A program made the position numbers and the translations under genes. Under the pieces are notes generated by a model that did not search any database, had not been told where the DNA came from, and saw nothing but the letters and a program-made list of their open reading frames with translations. This document shows positions 20,332 through 31,548 of a DNA stretch of 64,000 nucleotides, piece after piece. Numbering within the stretch: the stretch's first letter is position 1; the number at the start of each line of letters is the position of its first letter. This stretch comes from Nitratireductor luteus (GTDB taxonomy: Bacteria > Pseudomonadota > Alphaproteobacteria > Rhizobiales > Rhizobiaceae), in the NCBI RefSeq assembly GCF_026162365.1, contig NZ_JAOANW010000001.1, positions 1 to 64,000 on the forward strand, written 5' to 3'.

Positions 20332-20380
20332 GAGCATGATCTTTTCCAAAAACCGGTATCCACTTTTCGAGATCATGCTC
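20332..20380. repeat. Palindromic repeat between ytfQ and ytfR (second)
   Basis: GAGCATGATC (20332-20341) pairs with GATCATGCTC (20371-20380). The core ACCGGTATCCACTTTTC resembles the core of the element at 39187-39232 (ACCGGTTTCCATTTTTC), so they look like one repeat family with different arms. Confidence 0.85.
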
Positions 20381-20467
20381 AAGCTTCGGCGGAGGCCGAA
20401 ACCAAAGGGATTGGCGTTGCGGAATACGAAGAAGAGGCGGGCCGCGTGGGCGACCCGCCTTCGGGGC

Positions 20468-21430
20468 TCAGTAGCCGAGATCTTTCTTTTCCTCGTAGAC
20501 CGCCATCGGATCGTCAGCCTGGGTGAAGAGCTTCGATTCCGTCTGGATCCACTTTTCCGGCGTGGTGCCGTCGGCAAGGTAGGCTTCGAGAATGTCGAAG
20601 GCCGGCCCGGCCATGTTAGGCGTCAGTTCGACGGTGGCGTTGGCTTCACCGGCGGCAAGCGCCTTGAAGATATCCGGCACGGCGTCGATGGAGACGACAA
20701 GGATGTCCTCACCGGGCTTCAAGCCGGCTTCCTTGATGGCCTGGATAGCACCAAGCGCCATATCGTCGTTGTGGGCGTAGAGGGCGCAGATGTTCTTGCC
20801 TCCGTCTTCCGCTTTGAGGAAGCTTTCCATCACTTCCTTGCCCTTGGTACGGGTAAAGTCGCCCGTCTGGCTGCGGATGATCTCAAGGTTTTCGCTGCCG
20901 GCGATGGCCTCCTCGAAACCCTTCTTGCGGGCGATGGCCGGGGATGAGCCGGTGGTGCCCTGCAGTTCGACGATGTTGCAATCCTTGTTGCCGACGGCCT
21001 CGACCAGCCAATTGCCTGCGACCTTGCCCTCATGTACCTGGTCCGAGGTTACCGCGGTCAGGTAGAGATCATCGGATGCCTTGATGGTGCGGTCGAGAAG
21101 GATGACCGGGATTTCCGCGTCCTTCGCTTCTTCCAGGACCGAGTCCCAGCCGGTTTCAACGACGGGTGCCACCAGGATCGCATCGACGCCCTGCGCGATG
21201 AAGGAGCGGATCGCCTTGATCTGGTTTTCCTGTTTCTGCTGGGCGTCGGCAAATTTCAGGTCGATGCCGCGCTTTTCGGCTTCCTTCTTGGTGACGGTGG
21301 TCTCGGCCGCGCGCCAGCCCGACTCCGAACCGATCTGTGAAAATCCAACGGTCGTTGCCGAAGCCACCGACGTGCCAAGGACAGCCGACGCGAGCATAGT
21401 CGCGCCAGCAAGAGCTGACTTAAAGAGCAT
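20468..21430 (-). CDS. ytfQ: Galactofuranose-type ABC transporter substrate-binding protein (YtfQ)
   Basis: A 320-residue periplasmic binding protein. A signal peptide (residues 1 to about 25, ending SVASA) precedes TVGFSQIGSESGWRAAET. Segments such as QQKQENQIKAIRSFIAQGVDA, IRSQTGDFTRTKGKEVMES and ELTPNMAGPAFD are nearly identical to E. coli YtfQ as I remember it, which binds galactofuranose. That makes the substrate assignment better than a generic sugar call. GGGAGGAAATC precedes the ATG. It is the promoter-proximal gene of the operon. Confidence 0.93.
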   Translation of the reverse strand: MLFKSALAGATMLASAVLGTSVASATTVGFSQIGSESGWRAAETTVTKKEAEKRGIDLKFADAQQKQENQIKAIRSFIAQGVDAILVAPVVETGWDSVLEEAKDAEIPVILLDRTIKASDDLYLTAVTSDQVHEGKVAGNWLVEAVGNKDCNIVELQGTTGSSPAIARKKGFEEAIAGSENLEIIRSQTGDFTRTKGKEVMESFLKAEDGGKNICALYAHNDDMALGAIQAIKEAGLKPGEDILVVSIDAVPDIFKALAAGEANATVELTPNMAGPAFDILEAYLADGTTPEKWIQTESKLFTQADDPMAVYEEKKDLGY

Positions 21431-21544
21431 GATTTCCTCCCGAATTGCTCAGCTGCGGAGCAGCAGAAGGAAAAAATCATACTATATTACTTTTGTAAAG
21501 CGACGACATGCAGCATTCGCTGAACGGGACTTGAGCGGTGGTTC

Positions 21545-22639
21545 CTAGGAGCGCAGTTCCACCCGCGTTTCGGGCGGATAGGCGCCCTTGGTGGCGCGCC
21601 AGTGGGCGGCGGCGAAGCCCAGCACCATGAGCGCCATGGCCTGGTGCGCAAGCGCCCAGCCCAGCGGCACGACCATGAGCAGCGTTGCGATGCCGATGGC
21701 TGCCTGTATGCAGATCAGGAGGAGGAGGATCACTGCGCGCCTTGCATGGGTCGAACCCGGCGCGCGGCGCCATGTCTCAACGCAGTGCCACAGGGCAAGC
21801 AGAAGCAGGGCATAGGCGCCCAGCCGATGGACGAACTGCACGGTCTTGGGTTTTTCAAACAGGTTCAGCCAGGCCGGTGACTGGGCGAACAGACCCTGGG
21901 GGACGATCGCCCCATCCATCAGCGGCCAGGTGTTGTAGGTCATGCCGGCATCGAGGCCGGCCACCAGCCCGCCGAGGTATATCTGGAACAGCACCGCGAA
22001 GACCAGCCAGCCGGCAAGGTTTTGAACGCGGGGAACGGCGCGGCCGCCGCTATGGGGCGCAAGGCCGCGGGCAACGACCATGACGGCGGCGAATATCACA
22101 CAGGCGATGGTGAGATGGGTGGCCAGCCTGTACTGGCTGACGTCAACCCGGTCGACGAGACCCGAAGCGACCATCCACCAGCCGATCGCGCCCTGCAGCG
22201 CGCCGAGACCCAAAATGCCCAAGAGCTTCGGTTTAAGGCGTCGTTCGAGGCGTCCGGTCAGCCAGAAGAAGGCCAGAGGCAGAGCGAAGACGAAGCCAAC
22301 GCCACGGGCGAGGAGGCGATGCCCCCACTCCCACCAGTAGATGGTCTTGAAGGCGTCGAGGCTCATTCCTTTGTTGATCTGCTGATACTCGGGGATCTGG
22401 CGATATTTATCCAGTTCCTCCTGCCATTCGGCTTCGCTGAGCGGGGGGATGACGCCGTGTATCGGCTTCCATTCGGTGATCGAGAGACCGGAATCGGTAA
22501 GCCGCGTCGCCCCGCCCACGATCACCAGCGCGAACAAGGTAACAAGGACCGCATAGAGCCACAATCGAACCCATAGCCGATTCCTGCGATCGTCGACGGG
22601 TACGGCACTCGGGATCGTCGTTTCAGCTATCGAAGTCAT
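21545..22639 (-). CDS. ctaA: Heme A synthase (CtaA/COX15)
   Basis: A 364-residue inner-membrane enzyme that oxidises the C8 methyl of heme O to give heme A for cytochrome c oxidase. Eight hydrophobic segments. The heme-ligand histidines lie in [30 protein letters not shown] and [34 protein letters not shown] is the first-loop signature. The length and motifs match the alphaproteobacterial type 2 form. It is not next to other cytochrome oxidase genes here. Confidence 0.96.
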   Translation of the reverse strand: MTSIAETTIPSAVPVDDRRNRLWVRLWLYAVLVTLFALVIVGGATRLTDSGLSITEWKPIHGVIPPLSEAEWQEELDKYRQIPEYQQINKGMSLDAFKTIYWWEWGHRLLARGVGFVFALPLAFFWLTGRLERRLKPKLLGILGLGALQGAIGWWMVASGLVDRVDVSQYRLATHLTIACVIFAAVMVVARGLAPHSGGRAVPRVQNLAGWLVFAVLFQIYLGGLVAGLDAGMTYNTWPLMDGAIVPQGLFAQSPAWLNLFEKPKTVQFVHRLGAYALLLLALWHCVETWRRAPGSTHARRAVILLLLICIQAAIGIATLLMVVPLGWALAHQAMALMVLGFAAAHWRATKGAYPPETRVELRS

Positions 22640-22876
22640 CTTTCACCGGAAAAATCGGGAAGCGACCGGGACGGGCGGACACCGCCCGGCGTTCCCGGCC
22701 TTCCATCTCGAAGGGTTCGTGCCGCAACCGCCGGCCTCTGGCAAGTCTCCTGGCGGCGACATGCGGTCGCGGTTGTGGTTGAACATTCGATCAGGCGACT
22801 GTACGAGGAGCCGGCCTTGCCCAGTCCGAACCGGGCGGCGCCATGCCTACAAGAGTTACTGGACAAGGACACGACA

Positions 22877-23092
22877 ATGCCGGTGCGGTTGCGGAAATTC
22901 ATAGGCATGATCGGCCTTGTGGCACTCGTGGTGATCTATGCCATTGTATCCACGGCCTTCGCGGTCGCGCAATTGACCGACAAGAGCCCGCTCGTCCATC
23001 TCGTATTCTATCTGGTTTCCGGTCTCGCCTGGATATTGCCGGCCATGCTGATCGTGAAATGGATGGAGGGACGGCCAAAGGCCGGCAAGTAA
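22877..23092 (+). CDS. DUF2842 small membrane protein
   Basis: 71 residues with two predicted membrane helices (IGMIGLVALVVIYAIVSTAFAVA and LVFYLVSGLAWILPAMLIV) and basic ends. The sequence MPVRLRKFIGMIGLV fits the alphaproteobacterial DUF2842 family, whose function is unknown. It lies alone between ctaA (divergent) and the EPS locus. An upstream in-frame extension lacks family similarity, so the short form is preferred. Confidence 0.75.
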   Translation: MPVRLRKFIGMIGLVALVVIYAIVSTAFAVAQLTDKSPLVHLVFYLVSGLAWILPAMLIVKWMEGRPKAGK

Positions 23093-23162
23093 ACCGCGCC
23101 GTCGAGCATTCCTTCACACTTTTTCGATAGGTTCCGCCGCATGCGGAACGTTTGAGGGTGAA

Positions 23163-24338
23163 ATGTCGGGGGCTGCATCGGCACATGAGGGCATGGCGCC
23201 TGTTTCCAAGGAAGGCGAAGCGGCGACGCTGACCGCCGGGGTCGCCGCCGCCGATGAGCGAGGCATCGCCGCCTATCGCCGATTTTGCGAGAATGCCGTC
23301 TTCCCCCCACCGCAATCGCCCGATTGGCTGGCTGCCTGGGCTTCGCACCATAACGACGTGCTCGTGGTGACGCTCCACGTCGACGAGGCCCCGGCGCTGG
23401 CGCTGCCGCTGGTGGTCGAGCGGAGCGGAGTCTTCCGTATGGCGCGTTTTGTCGGAGGCACCCATGCAAACGGCAATTTTCCTGCCCTTTCTCTGGCTTA
23501 TGGAGCCGATTCCAGGCAAGTGACCGGCGCCCTTGTCGCAGCTTTGCGGCAACAGCGGCCCGATATCGACATCCTCGCCCTGGAGCGTCAGCGGACGACC
23601 TTTCGCGGCCATGCCAATCCTCTAGCAGCGCTGCCCCATGCGACCAGCCCCAACGTATCGCTGGCAGTGGACCTGACTGGCGGCTTGGAGCAAGTCCTCC
23701 GTGGCAGCAGCGGCAAGCGACGGCGCAAGAAGCACCGCTCGCAAGTCCGCAAGCTGGAGGTTGCCGGCGGCTATCGCCGCTACGCGGCCCGGACTGTCGA
23801 GGAAGTCGACCTTCTTCTGGATGCCTTTTTCCGGATGAAGCACCACCGGTTCGCCAAGATGGGAATCAGCGACGTCTTCGACGATCCCGCCGTGCAGGCA
23901 AGCTTCCGGATACTGTTCATGAACGCCTTGCAGCTATCGCCGCCGCCCTTCGTCCTGCACGCGCTGGAGGTCGGAGGGGTGGTGCGTGCAGTGACCGGGT
24001 CGAGCCAAACCGAGGATACGCTGATCTGCGAGTTCAGCACCTTCGCCGAGGATGAGCTTGCTCACGCAAGCCCCGGCGACTTCCTGTTCTACGAGAACAT
24101 CGCCGCCGCAGCGGAGGACGGTTTCGCGGTCTACGATTTCAGCGTCGGCGACGAGGCCTACAAGCGCATCTGGTGCGACCTGGAAACGCACCATGCCGAT
24201 GTAATTGCCGGACTTTCATCGCGCGGGCACGTTGTCGCCGCAGTTTTGCGAACGTGGAGCCGGGCAAAGCGATTTATCAAGACCAGCCCGGTCCTGATGC
24301 AAATCGTGCGCCGCTTGAGGCGCAGAGGCCAGTCGTAA
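23163..24338 (+). CDS. CelD/BioF2-like GNAT acetyltransferase, EPS locus
   Basis: 391 residues. The C-terminal part (about 180-370) with HRFAKMGISDVFDDPAVQASF, a basic segment SGKRRRKKHRSQVRKLE, and DFLFYENIAAAAEDGFAVYDFSVGDEAYKRIW is typical of the GNAT-fold proteins called CelD or BioF2-like in cellulose/exopolysaccharide clusters. FVGGTHANGNFPALSL supports this. The likely role is acyl transfer to a polysaccharide or its precursor; the substrate is not known. It converges on the chain-length gene with only 3 nt between stops. Confidence 0.8.
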   Translation: MSGAASAHEGMAPVSKEGEAATLTAGVAAADERGIAAYRRFCENAVFPPPQSPDWLAAWASHHNDVLVVTLHVDEAPALALPLVVERSGVFRMARFVGGTHANGNFPALSLAYGADSRQVTGALVAALRQQRPDIDILALERQRTTFRGHANPLAALPHATSPNVSLAVDLTGGLEQVLRGSSGKRRRKKHRSQVRKLEVAGGYRRYAARTVEEVDLLLDAFFRMKHHRFAKMGISDVFDDPAVQASFRILFMNALQLSPPPFVLHALEVGGVVRAVTGSSQTEDTLICEFSTFAEDELAHASPGDFLFYENIAAAAEDGFAVYDFSVGDEAYKRIWCDLETHHADVIAGLSSRGHVVAAVLRTWSRAKRFIKTSPVLMQIVRRLRRRGQS

Positions 24339-24341
24339 GGC

Positions 24342-26504
24342 TTACGCGACATCCCTGCCGGGTGGGGCCGGCGGCGGGAATTGGCCGACGGGCGTTACGA
24401 GCAGCGGTGCGTCGTAGCCCTCCCGCCTCAGCTCATCCCGCACCGCTTCGATAACCCTGTCCGAGGGATCGAGTACGCTGACGAGGATCTGCGTGTCATC
24501 GTCCATGAGCCTTGCGAGCGCTTCCGCCTCTGCCGGCCCGCATTCGACGACGACCAGATCATAGGCGGTGGAAAGCGAGTTCATTATAATCGGCAGGCGG
24601 TCGAGCCCACGCATGGCGCGGTCGGGATCGGCGGTGCCGATAGGGATGATATGGCATTCCGAGTAGAGATCGCTGTGAATGATGTCGGCGAACTGGGCTT
24701 CCGCGGCAAGCAGATTGGTGATGCCGGCATAGGAGACAGTCTCCAGCATCGGCATCGAGGCGGCTCCGGAAGCCGTCAGGTCGACCAAGAGAACACGCAG
24801 GCCTGCGTCGGAGACCTCGCGTGCGACCAGTACGGCGGTCGCCGCCGCATCGTCGCCCTCGGGTGAAACGAAGACGGCGCGTCCGACACCGGTGGCAATC
24901 AGCGCCTCGGCTGCCGCGTCCACATGTACTTCGCCCAGTCGTGAGGCGGGAGGAACGGAGGCTGGCGCCTGCCTCTCTTCAAAGGCCGTTTCCGCTTCTT
25001 CTTCCAGGCCGGAGGAATTGACGGCGGGGTCAGCCGGGAATGCCGGCGTGGCGGGCTCGCGGTCGGCCGCCATCTCGACCTGTTCGACAGGTTCTACCTC
25101 GCCGCCGACCGGGCGCATGGCGCGCCCGCTGAACAATTCCCGCAACAGCGTGACGATAGCCATCACCAGCAACGAGGCGGCGAAGGCGGCGAAAGTGATG
25201 GGGATGATCTTTGGGAAATAGGGCTCGGCGGGAACGGTAGCCCGCGAGAAGATGCGCGCATCAACCGGCAGGTAGTTGCGGTCGCCACGGGCGGCGGCCT
25301 CGCGATAGCGGGTAAGGTAGGATTCCAGCAACTCGCGCTGGGCGGCAGCTTCCCGCTCAAGCGCACGCAATTCCACCTGCTCCTGCCCGGCCCGGCCCGA
25401 TTCGGCCTTCAACTGGTTCAACTGGGAAACGAGTTCGCGTTCGCGCAGGCGTGCGGTGTCCGCTTCGGTCTCCAGCCCTTCGAGCACCTTGTCGACCTCC
25501 GAGCGTATCTGTCCATCGAGATCGGCAAGTTGCGACTGCAGGGCGCGGATGCGCGGGTGACTGCCGAGAAGCGATGTCGACAGGTCCGCGATCTGTGCCT
25601 TGAGCTCAACCTGTCGCTCGCGCAGACGCTGGATCAGCCCCGAAGCCAGAACGTCCGGCAACGTCTCAAGCGAAGCGCCGCGCCCCGCAGCCGCCCGGAT
25701 GGTCTCGACCTTCGCTTCGGCCGCCGAGCGGGCGGCGCGAACGCGGGAAAGCTCGCTCGAAAGCTCAGCCAGCTGCTGGGTTGCCAGAACCGTGTTGTTC
25801 TGCCCCATCAGAAGATCCGACTGGGAACGGAAATCGGCCACCTTGCCCTCGGCTTCCTTCACGCGCTCCCTCAGATCGGCGATCTCAGGCTCCAGCCAGT
25901 CGGTGGCTTCTGCGTTTGACTGCTGCTTCGCCGCCCGTTGCGACGCCACATAGGCATCGGCGATGGCGTTGGGCACGCTGGCGGCCAGGACGGGATCTTC
26001 GGAGGAGAATTCGATGACGATGACGCGGGAGTTCTCCACGCGATAGACTGTCAGCTTTTCCCGGAAAGCCTGGAGAACGCGCTCTTCCGGCGGTATGGCC
26101 GCGGGGCTGCTCTTGAGACCGGTCATGATGAACAGGCGGTCGAGCAGCGATATCCGGGCGGTGTCGAACTCATCGCGGCTCGCAAGATCGAGCTGCCGCG
26201 CCACCTGGGTCAGTATCTCAGCAGAGGAGATGACCTGGACCTGGCTGACCACCCCTTCCGCGTCGAGCACGGCCCGGCCCTGATCGTCAATCGTCGACGG
26301 GCGGGTATAGACGGATTCGCCCGTTTCGATCAGTACCCGGGTCTCGGCCCTGTATTTGGGCGTGGCGAGCGCGGCCAGCAGAAAAACGATTCCGGTGATG
26401 GCGAGCGCGAACACTGCGATGCGCAGCCAGTTGCGCCGCAGGCTTGCGAACAGCCGGCCGAGATCGACGTCAACGTCGCTGGCCATTGTTTCACCGCTCT
26501 TCAT
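24342..26504 (-). CDS. GumC/Wzc-like polysaccharide chain-length protein with degenerate kinase domain
   Basis: 720 residues. A Wzz domain with a first membrane helix (residues about 30-50) is followed by a long periplasmic coiled-coil region (about 170-420) and a second helix (ITFAAFAASLLVMAIVTLL). The cytoplasmic C-terminus resembles a BY-kinase: RAVFVSPEGDDAAATAV, RVLLVDLTASG and YDLVVVECGP. The P-loop lacks the GKS/T lysine, and there is no C-terminal tyrosine cluster, so phosphorylation is unlikely. It would control EPS length and export with the Wza-like lipoprotein encoded divergently. A start at 26486 (MASDVDVDLG) is an alternative. Confidence 0.88.
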   Translation of the reverse strand: MKSGETMASDVDVDLGRLFASLRRNWLRIAVFALAITGIVFLLAALATPKYRAETRVLIETGESVYTRPSTIDDQGRAVLDAEGVVSQVQVISSAEILTQVARQLDLASRDEFDTARISLLDRLFIMTGLKSSPAAIPPEERVLQAFREKLTVYRVENSRVIVIEFSSEDPVLAASVPNAIADAYVASQRAAKQQSNAEATDWLEPEIADLRERVKEAEGKVADFRSQSDLLMGQNNTVLATQQLAELSSELSRVRAARSAAEAKVETIRAAAGRGASLETLPDVLASGLIQRLRERQVELKAQIADLSTSLLGSHPRIRALQSQLADLDGQIRSEVDKVLEGLETEADTARLRERELVSQLNQLKAESGRAGQEQVELRALEREAAAQRELLESYLTRYREAAARGDRNYLPVDARIFSRATVPAEPYFPKIIPITFAAFAASLLVMAIVTLLRELFSGRAMRPVGGEVEPVEQVEMAADREPATPAFPADPAVNSSGLEEEAETAFEERQAPASVPPASRLGEVHVDAAAEALIATGVGRAVFVSPEGDDAAATAVLVAREVSDAGLRVLLVDLTASGAASMPMLETVSYAGITNLLAAEAQFADIIHSDLYSECHIIPIGTADPDRAMRGLDRLPIIMNSLSTAYDLVVVECGPAEAEALARLMDDDTQILVSVLDPSDRVIEAVRDELRREGYDAPLLVTPVGQFPPPAPPGRDVA

Positions 26505-26713
26505 GCATCCCACCCCAGTGCTTGTCGCCGTCAAGGTAAATGGACGTGGTAACCATGGGGTTAACCGCAAAACAGCCTCCATTCACGGTGCGCAGCGCTC
26601 GGGCACGCAGCCAAGTGCGGTCGCTTAACCCGGCATTAACCGTAATCGCCGGATAACCTTACGGTGCATTGATGAGCGTTCCGCTGCCCAACAAGAGATA
26701 CGTGTATCCGGTC

Positions 26714-27277
26714 ATGAAAAACCGTACCCCTATCGTTATCGGCCTTTCGGCGGCGGTCCTGCTTGCCGGCTGCGGCGGCTATCGCCCTCCCCCGCCGGCT
26801 TTCCACAAGGCGCTCTACCAGCCCTATGTGATGGATGCCGGCGACCAGCTGCGCATCACCGTCTTCGACCAGGAGAACCTGACGAACAGCTACAGCGTCG
26901 ACCAGGCGGGCTACATTTCCTTTCCGCTGGTTGGATCGGTGCCGGCGCGCGGCCGCACGCCCAAGCAACTCGAACAGGAACTCGCCCAGATGCTGCGTAA
27001 CGGCTATCTGCGGGATCCGGACGTGACGGTCGAAGTCGACCGCTACCGGCCCATCTTCATCATGGGCGAGGTCGGCGGGCCTGGGCAGTATTCTTACGTT
27101 CCGGGCATGACGGTACAAAAGGCGATCGCGGCGGCGGGCGGTTTCTCGCCGCGCGCCAACCAGGCCAATGTCGATGTGACGCGCGAGATCAACGGCAAGG
27201 TGATGACCGGGCGCGTCGTCACCTCGGACCCGCTGCTGCCCGGCGATACGGTCTATGTCCGGGAGCGGCTCTTTTGA
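26714..27277 (+). CDS. Wza/GumB-like polysaccharide export lipoprotein
   Basis: 187 residues. The lipobox LLAGC follows a short hydrophobic leader (MKNRTPIVIGLSAAVLLAGC), so the mature protein is an outer-membrane lipoprotein. YVMDAGDQLRITVFDQENLTNSYSVDQAG is the Poly_export (SLBB-type) signature. IFIMGEVGGPGQYSYVPGMTVQKAIAAAGG is the following SLBB domain. It is shorter than Wza (about 380), as in GumB. An ATG at 26672 would add a 14-residue n-region; the ribosome sites do not decide. It is divergent from the GumC-like gene and heads an EPS gene series. Confidence 0.9.
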   Translation: MKNRTPIVIGLSAAVLLAGCGGYRPPPPAFHKALYQPYVMDAGDQLRITVFDQENLTNSYSVDQAGYISFPLVGSVPARGRTPKQLEQELAQMLRNGYLRDPDVTVEVDRYRPIFIMGEVGGPGQYSYVPGMTVQKAIAAAGGFSPRANQANVDVTREINGKVMTGRVVTSDPLLPGDTVYVRERLF

Positions 27278-27308
27278 TGGCTCTCCCGGGCGCTTCCATC
27301 TTCGCAGG

Positions 27309-28436
27309 GTGAGCAATTTGCGCATCGTCCACCTGTTCCGGTCTCCCGTGGGCGGGATATTCCGCCACGTGCGCGATCTGTGCGATGCGCAGGTCGCGGC
27401 GGGACACGAGGTGGGGATCGTCTGCGATTCCACCACCGGCGGCGAATATGAGGACCGCTACTTCCGTCGGATCGCCGACAGGCTTGCTCTCGGGGTCACA
27501 CGCACGCCGATACAGCGCCATGTCGGCCCGGGCGACATCGCCGCAGCCTGGCGGACGCTTCAAATCATACGTGCCATGCGGCCGGACATTCTGCACGGGC
27601 ACGGGGCCAAGGGCGGGGCCTATGCCCGCCTTTTCGGAACCGCGCTGCAAATGGGCGGCAGCCGGGTCTTGCGGCTTTATTCGCCCCATGGCGGCAGTCT
27701 GCACTACGACCCGGATACTATCGCCGGACGCTTCTTCTTCTCGCTCGAAGCACTGATGGGCCGCTTCACCGACCACATCCTGTTCGTTTCCGAATACGAG
27801 CTGCGCACCTACAAGACAAAAGTGGGCAAGCCGCGCCCACCCCACAGCCTCGTCTATAACGGCCTGCGCGCAGAAGAATTCGCGGATGTGGCGGAGACGC
27901 CGGATGCGGCGGACTTCCTCTATATAGGCATGATGCGGGACCTGAAGGGGCCCGACCTTTTCCTGGATGCGCTGAAGCTGGTCGAGGAGCGCGCGCACCG
28001 ACCGCTGACAGCGGTGATGGTCGGCGATGGAGACGATCTCGAGAAATACAAGGCGCAGGCCAGGGAATTGGGGTTCGGCGACAGGGTGCGGTTCTTTTCC
28101 GCCATGCCGGCACGCCAGGCGTTTGCCAGGGGCCGTGTGATGGTTGTTCCCTCGCGGGCAGAGGCGATGCCATATATCGTGCTGGAAGCGCTGGCGGCGG
28201 GGCGCGCGCTGATCGCGACAGCGGTGGGCGGCATTCCGGAAATCCTCGGCGGAGAGTCGCCCGCTCTTTGCCGGCCAGAACCCATCTCGCTTTCCGAGCG
28301 CATGACGTTCGCGCTCGAAAGCCCCGGCGAATTTGCCCGCTCGATGCCGGCAAGGGATGCGCTGCGCGAACGCTTCGGGGCTGACGCGATGGCTTCACGG
28401 ATCGAGGATATCTACCGCCAGGCGATGTCGCGATGA
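27309..28436 (+). CDS. Glycosyltransferase family 4 (GT-B)
   Basis: About 375 residues. LRIVHLFRSPVGGIFRHVRDLCDAQVAAGHEVGIVCD is the N-terminal acceptor domain. VPSRAEAMPYIVLEALAAGRALIATAVGGIPEIL is the C-terminal nucleotide-sugar motif with the E-x7-E pattern of GT4 retaining transferases. It works on the cytoplasmic face building the EPS repeat unit; donor and linkage are unknown. The start is uncertain: GTG 27309, TTG 27318 (GGGTGAG upstream) or ATG 27255 overlapping the Wza-like gene by 23 nt. Confidence 0.88.
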   Translation: MSNLRIVHLFRSPVGGIFRHVRDLCDAQVAAGHEVGIVCDSTTGGEYEDRYFRRIADRLALGVTRTPIQRHVGPGDIAAAWRTLQIIRAMRPDILHGHGAKGGAYARLFGTALQMGGSRVLRLYSPHGGSLHYDPDTIAGRFFFSLEALMGRFTDHILFVSEYELRTYKTKVGKPRPPHSLVYNGLRAEEFADVAETPDAADFLYIGMMRDLKGPDLFLDALKLVEERAHRPLTAVMVGDGDDLEKYKAQARELGFGDRVRFFSAMPARQAFARGRVMVVPSRAEAMPYIVLEALAAGRALIATAVGGIPEILGGESPALCRPEPISLSERMTFALESPGEFARSMPARDALRERFGADAMASRIEDIYRQAMSR

Positions 28437-28501
28437 GGCCGGGCATCAAGGGAATCTTAGTGCCTTGATGCTATCGCCGGATAAACTGGCGGTTATATGC
28501 A

Positions 28502-30039
28502 ATGAACAAATATGATCCCACATCCCGTTTCTCGAAGGAAGCTGTCCGGCGGTCGGCGGAACCGGAGAACGGGCCGCGCAAGGCCAGGCCGAAGCTAGGT
28601 CAGGTGGCCAATCAGGTCGCGCTGCAATACCGTCGGGACACCATGTCCCCTGTGATGGTCAGCGGTGTCATGCGGATCGTCGAGTTCGGGCTGCTGTTCG
28701 TCTCCGGCGCCGCGCTCTATGCCGGCTATGTGGGACTGGGCACCCATCTTTACTTGCAGTACCCATTGATCATCCTCGGCATATCGCTGGTGACGGTGAT
28801 CCTGATGGAATTCTCCGACTGTTATCAAATGCCGGCGCTGCGCAATCCGATCGGCCAGATCGGGCGCATCCTGCTCATCTGGTCGGCCACTTTCGCGCTG
28901 GCCACGGTGGCGCTGTTCTTCCTGAAAATCTCGGCCGAGTTCTCGCGCTATTGGCTCGGCGCCTGGTATGCGACCGGCCTCGGGCTGATCTTCATGCTGC
29001 GTCTGGCCACGGCGCAGCTCTTCAAGCGCTGGGCGCGCAACGGGCGGATCGAGCGCCGCGCGGTCATCGTCGGGGGCGGCAAAAACGCCGAGGTGCTGAT
29101 CCGCTCCATCGAGCGCGAACCCTATAACGATATCCGCATCTGCGGCATCTTCGATGATCGCGACGACAAGCGTTCACCGCCCGTCGTGGCGGGCTATCCC
29201 AAGCTGGGCAATGTCGAGGAACTGATCGAGTTCGCCCGCATCGCGCGCATCGACATGCTGATCGTCTCACTGCCCTTCAATGCCGAGGCACGCGTCCTGG
29301 CCATGCTGCGCAAACTCTGGGTGCTGCCGATCGACATCCGGCTTTCAGCCCACTCGAGCCATCTGCGCTTTCGCCCACGCGCCTATTCCTATATCGGCTC
29401 GGTGCCGATGCTGGACATCTTCGATCGCCCGATCAACGACTGGGACTCGGTGGCCAAAAGGGCATTCGACATCTTCTTCAGCCTGCTGGGCATCGCCGTC
29501 TTCTCGCCGGTCATGCTGGCGACGGCCATTGCGATCAAGCTGGACAGCAAAGGTCCCGTTCTGTTCAAGCAGCGCCGCCATGGCTTCAACAACGAAGAGA
29601 TCGAGGTCCTGAAATTCCGGTCCATGTACACGGAGCAATGCGACCCGACGGCGAGGAACGCGGTGGTGAAGGACGATCCGCGCGTCACCCGTGTCGGACG
29701 GTTCATCCGCAAGACGTCCCTCGACGAACTACCGCAATTCTTCAACGCGCTTTTCGGAAGCCTCTCCCTCGTAGGACCGCGCCCTCATGCCATTGCGGCC
29801 GAGGCGCACAACCGGCTTTTCGACGAGGTCGTGGACGGCTATTTCGCCCGGCACCGGGTCAAACCGGGAGTGACCGGCTGGGCTCAGATCAATGGCTGGC
29901 GCGGCGAGCTCGACACCGAAGAGAAAATCCGCAAGCGCACGGAGTACGACCTCTATTACATAGAGAACTGGTCGCTGTGGCTCGATCTCAAGATCCTGTT
30001 CCTCACCCCGATCCGCCTGCTCAACACGGAAAACGCCTA

Positions 30040-30043
<4 letters not shown>
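28502..30043 (+). CDS. WcaJ-like undecaprenyl-phosphate sugar phosphotransferase
   Basis: 513 residues. Four to five N-terminal membrane helices and a central Rossmann-like region (RRAVIVGGGKNAEVLIRSIE, residues about 185-205) precede the catalytic domain: KRAFDIFFSLLGIAVFSPVML, GPVLFKQRRHGFNNEEIEVLKFRSM, TSLDELPQFFNALFGSLSLVGPRPHA. This is the initiating transferase that moves a sugar-1-phosphate, often glucose or galactose, onto undecaprenyl phosphate to start EPS repeats. Its last codons overlap the next gene by 4 nt. Confidence 0.93.
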
Positions 30044-31371
<1,328 letters not shown>

Positions 31372-31384
31372 AGCCGCGTGAAGG

Positions 31385-31411
31385 CTTATATTTTCGGCGA
31401 TTGAGGCGCAA
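31385..31411 (-). promoter_or_regulatory. Candidate tRNA-Pro promoter
   Basis: Minus strand TTGCGC (31406-31411), 15-nt spacer, TATAAG (31385-31390), placing a start about 7 nt before the mature tRNA. The spacer is short, so only a candidate. Confidence 0.4.
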
Positions 31412-31526
31412 GGCCAAAATCACACCATCGGCATGAAAAGCCACCAGCCTTGGCATTCATCGAAATTTTTCGCCGCGTATATCTGGGATGAAATCCGATC
31501 CGACTCAAAACTGCGCCAGAAAACAA

Positions 31527-31548
31527 AAAAGCGGGCCTGAGCCCGCTT
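31527..31548 (-). terminator. Orphan intrinsic terminator
   Basis: GCGGGC (31531-31536), loop CTGA, GCCCGC (31541-31546), extended by A-T pairs. In the minus direction it runs into TTTTTTGTTTT. No recognised minus-strand gene lies upstream of it for 2 kb, so the transcript it ends is unknown. Confidence 0.75.
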
